64,000 nucleotides of DNA from Metabacillus litoralis. GTDB taxonomy: Bacteria > Bacillota > Bacilli > Bacillales > Bacillaceae. A program made the translations under genes and the position numbers. Positions within the stretch are counted from its first letter, which is position 1. Each line of letters begins with the position of its first letter. The DNA is taken from NCBI RefSeq assembly GCF_003667825.1, contig NZ_CP033043.1:4111001-4175000 (forward strand), in the 5' to 3' direction. The notes under the pieces were generated by a model that saw only the letters and a list, made by a program, of their open reading frames with translations, had not been told where the DNA came from and did not search any database. This document shows, piece by piece, positions 1 through 8,022 of this stretch.

Positions 1-857
1 CGCATGGAGCCAATGTTGTTCGCCAAAGAATTGCTAGAACAGTATTTAGTTTTATGTGTGGTGCTGCATTAGGAGTTTCTGGTGCTCTTATGCAATCGGT
101 TACTCGTAATCCTATTGCAGACCCTAGCATACTGGGAGTTAACACAGGGGCAGCACTATTCGTCGTTTGTGGAATTTCTTTTTTAAATATTAGTAGTGCT
201 AGTCAATACATTTGGCTTGCATTAGCAGGAGCAATTCTAACTGCCATTTTTGTATTCGGAATTGGTTCAATGGGGAGTGGCGGAGCCACGCCCCTTAAAC
301 TCGTTTTAGCAGGTGCTGCTACAAGTGCTGCATTATCCTCTCTTGTAATGGCCATTATGATTCCTCGCTCAAACGTTATGGATCAATTTAGATTTTGGCA
401 AGTTGGTAGTGTCGGTGCAGGAAATTGGAGCTCAATCTCTCTTTTTATTCCTTTTCTTATTGTTGGAATCCTAATAGCCATCTTTACTGCTCCAGCACTA
501 AATGCATTAGCATTAGGTGATGAAGCTGCTACTGGATTAGGTGTACGTACTGGAACACTTAGGCTTATCGCTGCCTTGGGAGGAGTACTATTGTGCGGTG
601 TAGCAACAGCACTCGCAGGTCCTATTGGCTTTATTGGTTTATTAGCAACACATGTGATTCGACTCATGATTGGTCCTGATTTGCGATATGTTATCCCAAT
701 GTCTGCTCTTTCAGGTGCTATTATCCTAACAATATCAGATGTTTTCGGTCGAATTTTAGGAAGTCCTGGTGAGCTTGAAGTTGGTGTTGTTACTGCATTT
801 ATTGGGGCTCCTATCTTAATCTTAATAACTATGAAAGCGAAAATGCGTGCACTATGA
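1..857 (+). CDS. FecCD-family iron-siderophore ABC transporter permease, 5' end missing
   Basis: This is the membrane-spanning subunit of a ferric-siderophore importer. The reading frame is already open at base 3, upstream of the first ATG at 54, and encodes family residues there, so the true start lies outside the window. The family signature SVTRNPIADP follows, and the rest is a series of hydrophobic helices with the conserved GPIGFIGL loop that contacts the ATPase. The stop overlaps the start of the next permease by 4 bp (ATGA). The exact siderophore cannot be read from the permease. The closest analogues I know are the B. subtilis Feu, Fhu and Yfi systems. Confidence 0.92.
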   Translation, partial: HGANVVRQRIARTVFSFMCGAALGVSGALMQSVTRNPIADPSILGVNTGAALFVVCGISFLNISSASQYIWLALAGAILTAIFVFGIGSMGSGGATPLKLVLAGAATSAALSSLVMAIMIPRSNVMDQFRFWQVGSVGAGNWSSISLFIPFLIVGILIAIFTAPALNALALGDEAATGLGVRTGTLRLIAALGGVLLCGVATALAGPIGFIGLLATHVIRLMIGPDLRYVIPMSALSGAIILTISDVFGRILGSPGELEVGVVTAFIGAPILILITMKAKMRAL

Positions 858-1885
858 TGAATGAATCAATGAATCTTATTATGATAGGTAGAATAAAAAG
901 ACGTCGTCGTTTTGTCCTTGTAACTTCTTTACTTGCACTCATTGCCTTTGCACTTTGCTGCACAATGCTTATGCTAGGAAACACCATTTATCCTGTTTCA
1001 GATGTCATAAGTGTCCTACTGGGTGAGAAAGTAAAAGGTGCATCATTTGCAGTGGGAACAATACGCTTTCCAAGAATGGTTGCAGGTGTTTTTGCTGGAT
1101 TTGCATTTGGTGTTGCTGGGTATGTTTTTCAAACGATGCTTCGTAATCCCCTAGCAAATCCTAATGTGATCGGAATAACAGCTGGTTCTAGTGCTGCTGC
1201 TGTTTTTTGTATCATCGTCCTTCATGCAAGTAATACCTTTGTTTCAATTGCTTCTATTATCGGTGGACTTGCTACAGTAATGGCTATTTTTCTCTTATCA
1301 AAAGGTACTTCTTTTTCAATTGGTAGATTAATATTAATAGGAATTGGTATTCAAGCCATGCTAAATGCTGTGGTATCTTACTTATTGCTGATTGGTCAAC
1401 AGCATGATCTTCCAACTGCAATGAGATGGCTAAGTGGTAGTCTAAATGGAGCTAAAATGGAGGAACTGTACCCTCTTATGATCACAGTTCTTATCTTTGC
1501 CCCCATTATTATCGCGTTCGGAAAACGATTAGATATGTTAGAGCTTGGGGAGCAAGCTGCAACTTCACTTGGAGTTGATACAAATAAGACACGATTTGTA
1601 CTTATTATCAGTTCGGTGCTTATTATTTCATTAGCTACCGCTGCAACTGGACCTATCGCATTTGTTGCGTTCCTTTCTGGACCTATTGCAAAAAGACTAG
1701 TTGGTGTAGGATTTTCAGGTGTGATCCCAGCAGGTCTTGTTGGCATCATTTTAGTTTTAGCATCAGATCTTATAGGACAATTCGCATTTGTTGCTAGATA
1801 CCCTGTTGGTGTGATTACAGGCATACTTGGAGCACCATACTTGATCTACTTGCTTATCCGAATGAATCGAAAGGGAGATTTATAA
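854..1885 (+). CDS. FecCD-family iron-siderophore ABC transporter permease, second subunit
   Basis: This is the partner permease of the preceding gene, 343 aa, which is normal for the family. About nine to ten hydrophobic segments are visible, with the FecCD hallmark MLRNPLANPNVIG near residue 95 and a GPIAFVAFLSGPIAKR loop near residue 270 for ATPase coupling. The N-terminus has a basic RIKRRRR patch before the first helix. The start ATG overlaps the upstream stop and the stop overlaps the downstream ATG, so the three genes are translationally coupled. Two different permeases plus one ATPase is the usual layout; the binding lipoprotein would lie upstream, outside the window. Confidence 0.93.
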   Translation: MMNESMNLIMIGRIKRRRRFVLVTSLLALIAFALCCTMLMLGNTIYPVSDVISVLLGEKVKGASFAVGTIRFPRMVAGVFAGFAFGVAGYVFQTMLRNPLANPNVIGITAGSSAAAVFCIIVLHASNTFVSIASIIGGLATVMAIFLLSKGTSFSIGRLILIGIGIQAMLNAVVSYLLLIGQQHDLPTAMRWLSGSLNGAKMEELYPLMITVLIFAPIIIAFGKRLDMLELGEQAATSLGVDTNKTRFVLIISSVLIISLATAATGPIAFVAFLSGPIAKRLVGVGFSGVIPAGLVGIILVLASDLIGQFAFVARYPVGVITGILGAPYLIYLLIRMNRKGDL

Positions 1886-2715
1886 TGAAACCGACACATG
1901 CTTTTCAAGCTGAAGGAATCACTGCTGGATACGATAATAAAACGATTTTACATGATGTAAGTATTAGCATTCCAAGCAATAAAATAAGCATTATTATCGG
2001 CGCAAATGGTTGTGGTAAGTCTACCCTACTTAAAACAATGGCTAGACTTATTAAACCTACTTCCGGCCAAGTTACCTTAGGTGGAAAATCAATTCATAGC
2101 ATTCCACCAAAGCAGTTAGCCCGTGTAGTAGGATTACTTCCACAATCCCCTATTGTTCCTGAGGGAATAACCGTTTCAGACCTAGTTGGACGAGGTAGAT
2201 TTCCACACCAATCATTTTTAAAAGGCTGGACAAAAAAGGATTATGAAGCTGTTGCTGAAGCAATGGAAATGATGAAAATCACTGAATTTGCAGATCGACA
2301 TATTGATGAGCTTTCAGGCGGTCAAAGACAGCGTGTATGGATTGCCATGGCTCTAGCACAACAAACAGACATCCTGTTTCTTGATGAACCAACAACCTAC
2401 TTAGACATCACCTATCAAGTCGAAATTCTCGACCTACTAACAGACCTTAACCAAAAATATGGAACAACGATTGTCATGGTTCTTCATGATATCAACCTGT
2501 CCGCACGTTATGCAGATCATATTTTTGCTCTTCATAAAGGCAAGCTCGTTGCAGAGGGTGCACCAAAAGAGGTTATTACAAGTGAATTGATTGAGGATAT
2601 ATTTGGGCTGAATTGTACTGTTGTGGAAGATCCGGTTTCGGGTTCTCCTTCGGTGGTGCCGATTGGGCGGCATCATGTGAATAATATAGCGAATAAGGAA
2701 TTGACTTTTAGTTAA
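1885..2715 (+). CDS. Iron-siderophore ABC transporter ATP-binding protein (FecE/YusV type)
   Basis: This 276-aa ATPase energises ferric-siderophore import with the two upstream permeases. Walker A is GANGCGKST near residue 39, the Q-loop is LLPQSP, the ABC signature is LSGGQRQR near residue 143, Walker B is ILFLDEPT and the switch histidine lies in VLHDINLS. The C-terminal IFGLNCTVVEDPVSGSP is typical of the FecE/FhuC/YusV branch. The ATG overlaps the stop of the second permease. A strong terminator follows 20 bp after the stop, ending the operon. Assignment to the iron-siderophore class is firm; the particular siderophore is not. Confidence 0.94.
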   Translation: MKPTHAFQAEGITAGYDNKTILHDVSISIPSNKISIIIGANGCGKSTLLKTMARLIKPTSGQVTLGGKSIHSIPPKQLARVVGLLPQSPIVPEGITVSDLVGRGRFPHQSFLKGWTKKDYEAVAEAMEMMKITEFADRHIDELSGGQRQRVWIAMALAQQTDILFLDEPTTYLDITYQVEILDLLTDLNQKYGTTIVMVLHDINLSARYADHIFALHKGKLVAEGAPKEVITSELIEDIFGLNCTVVEDPVSGSPSVVPIGRHHVNNIANKELTFS

Positions 2716-2735
2716 AGAGTGGTTTCTCTGTTATA

Positions 2736-2777
2736 GGTTGCGGATAGTCCCTTACGTGGGATGTCCGCAACCTTTTT
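2736..2777 (+). terminator. Rho-independent terminator of the iron ABC operon
   Basis: A long hairpin (arms GGTTGCGGATAGTCCC and GGGATGTCCGCAACC around a TTACGT loop) is followed by a run of five T. It lies 20 bp after the ATPase stop codon. Confidence 0.9.
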
Positions 2778-2805
2778 GTTGTGATGAGTAACAAACGGAA
2801 GGAAA

Positions 2806-2992
2806 ATAAGCGGAAATTCTCCGGTTAATTGCAGCATGGGGCTCGTTTCGAAGGATATAAGGGGAAATTTTCCGTTTATTCAAATTAAAATCCACCATTT
2901 TCACATATTTCGGGTTAATAATCGGAATTTTTCCGTCTATTTAAGCTATTTTTAATGATGTTAGCAATATAAGCGGAGTTTTTCCGTCTTTT
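2806..2992. repeat. Four spaced copies of a ~25-bp semi-palindromic repeat
   Basis: Copies start at about 2806, 2857, 2917 and 2968, spaced 51, 60 and 51 bp. Each has the form ATAAGCGGAaaTTtTCCGtyTATT, a CGGA...TCCG dyad flanked by A/T. The connecting sequences are unrelated to one another, so this is a dispersed-type intergenic repeat that has clustered, not a simple tandem duplication. The last copy abuts the stop codon of the minus-strand DUF559-like gene. Confidence 0.75.
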
Positions 2993-2993
2993 A

Positions 2994-3689
2994 TCAAATC
3001 AGGTGCTTAACCTGATTCCCTAACCTATAAGAACGAACCCTCTTAACTCCAGATGCGGGAGTCAGCATCTTTTTCTCGACTAGTTGAGAAAGTACCTTTT
3101 TTACCGTCTTGTCACTTAGCTTCAAATACTTCTGCAATTCTATTGGGTATAGTTCTTCTCCTTTGCGAATTGCAAACCGAAGTACTTCCTTTTCGACAAA
3201 GGAAAGAGAGATCTGGTCCAGCTCTTCACCTAGCCAACGGCCAATCACTTGCTGAATAATTTGTTGGCATCGTCGAGGTTTCTCTTTAACTTGGTCATAA
3301 GAAAAGCGGATCACGGTCCATCCGTCAATCACCAACTGGTTTTGACGTTCTAGATTATCAGAAAATTGCCATCTGCTTATATTCTTTAAGTGAGGACCAT
3401 ACCCGTCAATCTCAAAACAAATCCGGATGCCAGGACGAATATAAGCAAAATCCAAAAACCTAATGTCTTCCTTGAAATCATTGACCTCATATTCTGGATG
3501 GAGATATTGAAAATGGTAAAATGAGGGCCACCACACTTGCTCCAAAAACAACCTTTCAGCCTGGCTGTGCCCTTCTTGTAAGCGCCGTAATCGTTCTCCG
3601 GTTCTTGCTTGCAAGTGAGCATTCATAAAGGCCTGATAATCTTCTTCAAATCCCAATGCATCGTTCCTCCTATCCAATAAATCCTCCAT
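2994..3689 (-). CDS. DUF559/Vsr-like endonuclease-fold protein with C-terminal winged helix
   Basis: I recognise the architecture but no specific function. Around residues 95-150 (EICFEIDG-like core: CFEIDGYGPH, then DNLERQNQLVIDGW and VIRFSYDQV) it shows the E-I-D-G...H / R-Q-x-x-L...GW-x-V-x-RF pattern of DUF559 and Vsr-type nucleases of the restriction-endonuclease fold. Residues 165-230 look like a winged helix (LQKYLKLSDKTVKKVLSQLVEKKML). No methylase or other restriction gene is nearby. The start is uncertain: the frame is open to a TTG at 3695, ATG 3689 lacks a spaced ribosome site, and AGGAGG precedes a TTG at 3656 by nine bases. Confidence 0.7.
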   Translation of the reverse strand: MEDLLDRRNDALGFEEDYQAFMNAHLQARTGERLRRLQEGHSQAERLFLEQVWWPSFYHFQYLHPEYEVNDFKEDIRFLDFAYIRPGIRICFEIDGYGPHLKNISRWQFSDNLERQNQLVIDGWTVIRFSYDQVKEKPRRCQQIIQQVIGRWLGEELDQISLSFVEKEVLRFAIRKGEELYPIELQKYLKLSDKTVKKVLSQLVEKKMLTPASGVKRVRSYRLGNQVKHLI

Positions 3690-3691
3690 CC

Positions 3692-3952
3692 TCAAATCTT
3701 CTTCAATTTATCTTCAAAGACCTCCCAACTTCCATCTTTATTTTCTAGTAAAGGCATTCCACGCTATTCAATTTTCTCTTCCTTATATTCGACTTATTCA
3801 ATTGTTTTGGCATAATAATATCCGAACCTCATACAAAAAATGTACTGCTCATAAGTATTGAAATAAAAATCTTCAAATGCAGAACGTCCACAACATGAGC
3901 ATTTAACAGCATACATACTATGATGCCACGAAACAATCTCTCCTTTATATAT
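3692..3952 (-). pseudogene. Decayed small zinc-ribbon-like protein gene
   Basis: One minus-strand frame encodes protein-like sequence over about 87 codons but is broken by two in-frame stops. The first segment contains MYAVKCSCCGRSAFEDFYF and ends at KTIE-stop; the same frame then reads VEYKEEKIE-stop and finally MPLLENKDGSWEVFEDKL. The CSCC pair and a later CMRF suggest a zinc ribbon that has lost its last cysteine (CxxC to CMRF). No intact start codon has a good ribosome site. It ends against the start of the DUF559-like gene. Family unknown. Confidence 0.55.
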
Positions 3953-4076
3953 TTAAATGGCACGCACTCTTTTAAAAATTAGTAGGTATAAATGTGAAGT
4001 AAAAATGTGGGAAATGTAATTTCGAATGGAGAAAATATAGTGCAGAAAGTTCTGAGGATAGAGTCAACTATAGTTT

Positions 4077-4148
4077 AAAAGTTTACCTAAAATTGTCAAT
4101 TACTTTCTTTTATATTTGTCAATAAAACAATTTTCATTGTAAACTTTT
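4077..4148. repeat. Large imperfect inverted repeat
   Basis: Outer arms AAAAGTTTAC (4077-4086) and GTAAACTTTT (4139-4148) enclose inner arms AAAATTG (4089-4095) and CAATTTT (4128-4134). The loop is A/T-rich. It sits just outside the leftmost rlmH-like attachment site and could be a bidirectional terminator or an element boundary. Confidence 0.55.
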
Positions 4149-4185
4149 AGCTTCCTCATAGCTTTGGAGAGGTATTGGATTAAAG

Positions 4186-4338
4186 TTAAATTACTTGTGG
4201 TACGGTTCCCTCACCGCCCTCATATCTAAAATAAATCTCAGTAAGATCTATACTCAGGTGCATTTCACCAATAGTAATATTCATTAAACCTATCACTAAT
4301 CCATTCGTCTCCTTTTCAAATACGAATGACTTGTTCAT
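4186..4338 (-). CDS. Small 50-aa protein overlapping the left attachment site
   Basis: A 50-codon minus-strand frame begins with ATG at 4338, preceded by an AGAGGT ribosome site at good spacing. The product starts MNKSFVFEKETNGLVIGLMN and ends GGEGTVPQVI. Amino-acid composition looks like real protein, with no repeats or low complexity. The last codons are formed by the rlmH-like attachment sequence, so the C-terminus may have been created by an integration event or the protein may be the N-terminal remnant of a longer one. I do not recognise a family. Confidence 0.45.
   Translation of the reverse strand: MNKSFVFEKETNGLVIGLMNITIGEMHLSIDLTEIYFRYEGGEGTVPQVI
4191..4208. repeat. Left attachment-site copy (rlmH 3'-end repeat 1)
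   Basis: TTACTTGTGGTACGGTTC matches the end of rlmH (14436-14453) at 17 of 18 bases and in the same orientation. It is interpreted as the chromosomal junction of an SCC-like insertion. It is followed at 4224 by ATCTAAA, also found inside repeat 2 at 9304. Confidence 0.75.
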
Positions 4339-4470
4339 AGTCACTTACCTCTTCGCAGTTCTTTTGACAAGGATTATAGTCAAGTCAAATAGCTTTTAGT
4401 AAAATTAACAATTAAAATTTAACAGAATCAAAATTAAAAATAAAAGCCGTTTTGCCCCGCACTTTTCTAG

Positions 4471-4476
4471 TATAAT
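4471..4476 (+). promoter_or_regulatory. Possible -10 element of dbpA promoter
   Basis: A perfect TATAAT lies 84 bp before the dbpA start. The base run at the expected -35 position is poor, so this is only a candidate. A GAGG ribosome site precedes the ATG at 4560. Confidence 0.35.
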
Positions 4477-4559
4477 GAACCATATTCAGATCATGCATAT
4501 AATAATTCTTGAAGAGAATTCTATACATATGACGAAAAACCAAAAAATGAGGTTTAAAA

Positions 4560-6005
4560 ATGAGTAAAAGAAGTTTTACGGACTACCATGTAAGTGAAGA
4601 AATCAAAAGAGCACTAACCGTGTTAAAATATGAAACTCCAACAGAAGTTCAAAGAGAAGTTATCCCATTAGCAATGAAAAATCAAGATCTTGTCGTAAAA
4701 GCCCAAACAGGAAGTGGAAAAACTGCATCCTTTGGTATCCCTGTTTCCGATATGATTGAATGGGAAGAAAAAAAACCACAAGCCTTAATTCTTACGCCAA
4801 CTAGGGAGCTTGCAGTTCAAGTCCGCGAAGATATGACGAATATCGGAAGGTTTAAACGCATTAAAGCAGTGGCTGTTTATGGAAAAGAACCTTTTTCGAA
4901 ACAAAAGGAAGAATTGAAACAAAAAACTCATGTAGTCATTGGTACCCCTGGACGAGTCATGGACCATATTGAACGAGAAACCTTAGTTTTGGATCAAATA
5001 AAATATCTTATCATAGATGAAGCTGATGAGATGCTTAATAAAGGTTTCATCGATCAAGTGGAAGCGATCATCAAAGAGCTGCCTTCAAACCGAGTAACAA
5101 TGGTTTTTTCTGCAACTCTGCCTAAAGATGTTGAAAATCTTTGCCATAAATATATGAAAGATCCTGTTCAGATTGAGATTGAATCGACCAGGGTGACGGC
5201 CGTTACCATTGAACATTCTTTAATTGAAGTGAGAGAAGAAGAAAAGATCTCACTCCTTAAAGACGTCACGGTTGTAGAAAATCCAGACAGCTGCCTGATC
5301 TTCTGCAGAACCAAAGAGCACGTTGATACTGTGTATAGCGAACTAGATAGAGCTGGATACCCTTGTGAGAGACTCCATGGGGGTCTAGAACAAGAAGACC
5401 GTTTCTCTGTTATGGAAGGTTTCAAACTGGGGAACTACCGCTATCTCGTGGCCACTGATGTCGCTGCCAGAGGTATTGATATTGATAATGTGACACTTGT
5501 CATCAACTATGACGTTCCTATGGAAAAAGAGAGCTATGTACACCGAACTGGAAGAACAGGTCGTGCCGGAAATAAAGGAAAGGCCATTACATTTACGACA
5601 CCTTTTGAAGGAAAATTCATTAAAGCTATTGAACGATACATCGGCTTTGAGCTACCAGCTAGAGAAGCTCCCAGCCATCTGGAAGTGGCTAATGGAAAAG
5701 CTGCTTTCGAAGAAAAACTTAGCGGCAGACGAGTTGTCAGGAATAATAAAACAGCCCGAATCAATCAAGTTATTATGAAACTCCATTTCAACGGTGGTAA
5801 GAAGAAGAAAATTCGTGCTGTAGACTTTGTTGGAACAATCGCAAAAATTCCTGGAGTCACAGCAGAGGATATCGGCATTATCACCATCCATGATCAAATG
5901 TCCTATGTTGATATTCTGAATGGCAAGGGCTCACTAGTTTTACAAGCCATGGAGAATGCGACTATCAAAGGAAAGAAGTTAAAAGTGAGTAAAGCTATTA
6001 AATAA
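4560..6005 (+). CDS. dbpA: ATP-dependent RNA helicase DbpA (YxiN type)
   Basis: This is a 481-aa DEAD-box helicase that acts on 23S rRNA during assembly of the large ribosomal subunit. The Q-motif region is YETPTEVQ, motif I is AQTGSGKT (residues 48-55), motif II is DEAD (IDEADEML), motif III is SAT, and motif VI is [10 protein letters not shown]. Residues 400-475 form the DbpA-specific RNA-binding domain ([20 protein letters not shown]), which in the family recognises 23S hairpin 92. Length matches B. subtilis YxiN. It lies between two rlmH-type repeats, an unusual place for a housekeeping-type gene, so it may be an additional copy carried by an element. Confidence 0.95.
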   Translation: MSKRSFTDYHVSEEIKRALTVLKYETPTEVQREVIPLAMKNQDLVVKAQTGSGKTASFGIPVSDMIEWEEKKPQALILTPTRELAVQVREDMTNIGRFKRIKAVAVYGKEPFSKQKEELKQKTHVVIGTPGRVMDHIERETLVLDQIKYLIIDEADEMLNKGFIDQVEAIIKELPSNRVTMVFSATLPKDVENLCHKYMKDPVQIEIESTRVTAVTIEHSLIEVREEEKISLLKDVTVVENPDSCLIFCRTKEHVDTVYSELDRAGYPCERLHGGLEQEDRFSVMEGFKLGNYRYLVATDVAARGIDIDNVTLVINYDVPMEKESYVHRTGRTGRAGNKGKAITFTTPFEGKFIKAIERYIGFELPAREAPSHLEVANGKAAFEEKLSGRRVVRNNKTARINQVIMKLHFNGGKKKKIRAVDFVGTIAKIPGVTAEDIGIITIHDQMSYVDILNGKGSLVLQAMENATIKGKKLKVSKAIK

Positions 6006-6006
6006 A

Positions 6007-6290
6007 GTGCACGTGCTCCGCTTAACAGCTTACGAACTGTACGGCCCACATGAGATAAATCAAGAAGAAATTGCAAGGAAGATACGGGAGTACGTAGCTG
6101 TTTGGGCACTGGGGTCGGATTCAGAGACAAATGTCTTAAATAACGATCATAATCGCATACTTAGCTTACCTTTGAACAAACATGTAAATGAACAAATTCG
6201 AAACAATATTTTGAAGTCATTGAAGTAGATATAACGGAAATTATTAAATCTGGTGGGTCATTCTCAGTTGTACCCTACTACAGATTTTAA
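6007..6290 (+). pseudogene. Frameshifted remnant downstream of dbpA
   Basis: A frame from GTG 6007 reads VLRLTAYELYGPHEINQEEI and ends NNILKSLK-stop at 6228. In a shifted frame, protein-like sequence continues as FEVIEVDITEIIKSGGSFSV and VVPYYRF-stop at 6290. The two parts join naturally if one or two bases are lost near 6215. The tail faintly resembles the C-terminal strand of guanidino-group-modifying enzymes (V-I-E-V-D...GGS), but this is too weak to name it. It has no clear ribosome site of its own. Confidence 0.45.
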
Positions 6291-6306
6291 GAGCAGCTAA
6301 GTAAGG

Positions 6307-6355
6307 AAAAATACTATATGTCAGTAAGCTTTAGTAGCTGGCATATAGTATTTTT
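6307..6355. terminator. Bidirectional hairpin terminator
   Basis: Arms AAAAATACTATATG and CATATAGTATTTTT are perfect complements with a GTCAG/GCTGG-containing loop. There are T runs on both strands. It ends the dbpA transcription unit. Confidence 0.8.
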
Positions 6356-6372
6356 AGTACTATTATTTACAT

Positions 6373-6587
6373 TATCTCCTAACTCAAGTCGTTGCAACAT
6401 GAGTACTTGCTTTCCTCAGGGTGGATGGTAACCCTCCCTACGCAAGCACCTTCATGAGTCCACCTCTCCAACATAACCGGTAGGAGTCTCGTAATTCCGC
6501 TACAACTAACACCTTATAAAGTTAGTGCAAGTACAACAATCTACTAGAGCCTACCCTATTTTCCTATTTCACCTGATACACCTTAAA
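6373..6587. other. G+C-rich structured island, candidate RNA or mobile-element relic
   Basis: No credible reading frame is present, but base composition is richer than the flanks and many segments are complementary. CATGAGTACTTGC (6398-6410) pairs with GCAAGCACCTTCATG (6442-6456) around an AGGGT/ACCCT hairpin. GGTAGG (6479-6484) pairs with CCTACC (6550-6555) around a CTAAC/GTTAG hairpin. GTACTTGC (6403-6410) is also a perfect complement of GCAAGTAC (6527-6534), giving two mutually exclusive folds. Strand is unknown. Confidence 0.35.
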
Positions 6588-6608
6588 GAATTAATTAAAC
6601 TTAGAAAC

Positions 6609-6622
6609 TTGATTCAAATCAA
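6609..6622. promoter_or_regulatory. FNR-box-like dyad TTGAT-N4-ATCAA
   Basis: TTGATTCAAATCAA is a perfect match to the classic FNR half-site arrangement. It lies 33 bp beyond the stop of the minus-strand Crp/Fnr-type gene, and on that strand it is followed by TTTCT. It could simply be the hairpin of a weak terminator, so the binding-site reading is tentative. Confidence 0.3.
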
Positions 6623-6654
6623 GGAAAAACGTTCATTTATGTTTTATTCTAAGT

Positions 6655-7245
6655 TCACATCAATGTTTTTTTATAACGACTAAAGGTTTCTGGGGTGATA
6701 TCCAAATAACTTGACAGAATAGTTTGAGGTACTCTTTTTAGAAGTTCAGGACGGTTTTTTACCAATGCTTGGAATCTTTCTTCAGGTAATTGTGCCTTAA
6801 AGCTTGCGTAATTTTTCTGTAAGTCAATGAACTGTTTTTGGAAGAATATTTTGAGCATTTCTCTGAATTCAGGTTGTGTGTTATCTAAGTCACGAGTCAT
6901 CACTTCAGGACATGATACCATGATACAGTCTTCAAGACATGCGAGACTGTACATAGAGTCACCGTCCTCATTAGCATAGCTGACTATATTGATAGCTTGT
7001 TCATCTATATAAAAGTCAACTGTGGTTTCTTTTCCGTTTTCGTTACTGACATACTGACGAACACAACCTTTAATAAGGTAATAGCTCATACCTGGTTTAT
7101 CACCTTGTTTTAATAGGACTGTCCCCTTTTTATATTTTTGTATAGGTATTTGCGTAATCAATTCTGAAATATCATCATTATTTAGATCAGTCATTTTTTT
7201 CAATGTTTCGGCTAAAATTAATTTTCCAAATACAATGTAATTCAT
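6655..7245 (-). CDS. Crp/Fnr-family transcriptional regulator
   Basis: This 196-aa protein has an N-terminal cyclic-nucleotide-binding beta-barrel (residues about 20-130, with KYKKGTVLLKQGDKPGMSYY and LIKGCVRQY) and a C-terminal helix-turn-helix (VPQTILSSYLDITPETFSRY). The barrel lacks cysteines arranged for an iron-sulfur cluster, so it is not an obvious oxygen sensor. The start is ATG 7245 with AGGTGA seven bases upstream. It is divergent from the DUF4386 membrane protein at 7324, and the 78-bp gap is a plausible shared control region. Such regulator/DUF4386 pairs recur in Bacillaceae. The ligand is unknown. Confidence 0.85.
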   Translation of the reverse strand: MNYIVFGKLILAETLKKMTDLNNDDISELITQIPIQKYKKGTVLLKQGDKPGMSYYLIKGCVRQYVSNENGKETTVDFYIDEQAINIVSYANEDGDSMYSLACLEDCIMVSCPEVMTRDLDNTQPEFREMLKIFFQKQFIDLQKNYASFKAQLPEERFQALVKNRPELLKRVPQTILSSYLDITPETFSRYKKTLM

Positions 7246-7323
7246 TGCAAATCACCTTTCTGTTTAAGATTTCAGAAAATTTTAACACGTTTTTTTATTT
7301 TACTAAAGGGAGAATGATAAAAC

Positions 7324-7959
7324 ATGGAAAAAGAGTTTAGAAGGTATGAAAAAGTTATTGGGTTATGTTTTTTATTAGCGACTGTCACCTATGCAATTGG
7401 AAATCAAATGATTGAAAATGGGGTACACGGCCATCTAGAACTAAGTTCCACAAGATTAGGAATTGTGTTTGAATTAATTAATAGCTTTGCAGTTGTTATA
7501 ATCGGTTGGATGAGTTCTAAAGTTTTAAAGTCTTATAATAAGTCAATTATAAAAGGGTATATGTTTGCAAGGTTTATAGAAGGATTTTTATTAGCAGTCG
7601 GAGCAATAAGTGTGTTATTACTATCTCAAGCCAATATTGAACCAATCCTCAAGCTCAGGGAGCTTTGCTTTTCACTAGCTATGTTGTCTCTTGGGGCATT
7701 TAGCAGCTATTATTGTTGGTATTTGCTGAAGAAAAGGCTAGCACCAAAATGGATGATGGGACTAGGGATTATAGGATATCTCTGTTTATTGATATATTCA
7801 ATTATAACGCTTATCTCAGAACTTTCACCTATATGGCTCTTTACTCCAGGAGGTTTTTTTGAATTGATTTTCCCTATTTACTTAATTATAAAAGGGTTAA
7901 ATCGTTCACGTCCATTCAATGATAGCTTGAATAATGGCCATAGTACATTTAATAAATAG
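7324..7959 (+). CDS. DUF4386-family membrane protein
   Basis: The 211-aa product has six or seven hydrophobic helices and almost no soluble loops. YEKVIGLCFLLATVTYAIGN at the N-terminus and SYYCWYLLKKRLAPKWMMG near residue 130 are typical of DUF4386. The function of the family is unknown. A terminator follows the stop. Its divergent neighbour is a Crp/Fnr-type regulator, which probably controls it. Confidence 0.8.
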   Translation: MEKEFRRYEKVIGLCFLLATVTYAIGNQMIENGVHGHLELSSTRLGIVFELINSFAVVIIGWMSSKVLKSYNKSIIKGYMFARFIEGFLLAVGAISVLLLSQANIEPILKLRELCFSLAMLSLGAFSSYYCWYLLKKRLAPKWMMGLGIIGYLCLLIYSIITLISELSPIWLFTPGGFFELIFPIYLIIKGLNRSRPFNDSLNNGHSTFNK

Positions 7960-7988
7960 ACCTTGAATAACCTGAAAGCATAATGGTT

Positions 7989-8022
7989 AGTACTTGTTAA
8001 ATTACATAACAAGTACTTTTTT
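7989..8022 (+). terminator. Terminator of the DUF4386 gene
   Basis: Perfect arms AGTACTTGTTA and TAACAAGTACT are followed by six T, 30 bp after the stop. Confidence 0.85.

Noticed and set aside
6373..6587. RNase P RNA, tmRNA or group II intron
   Set aside because: Conserved core sequences of these RNAs are absent on both strands as far as I can recall them.
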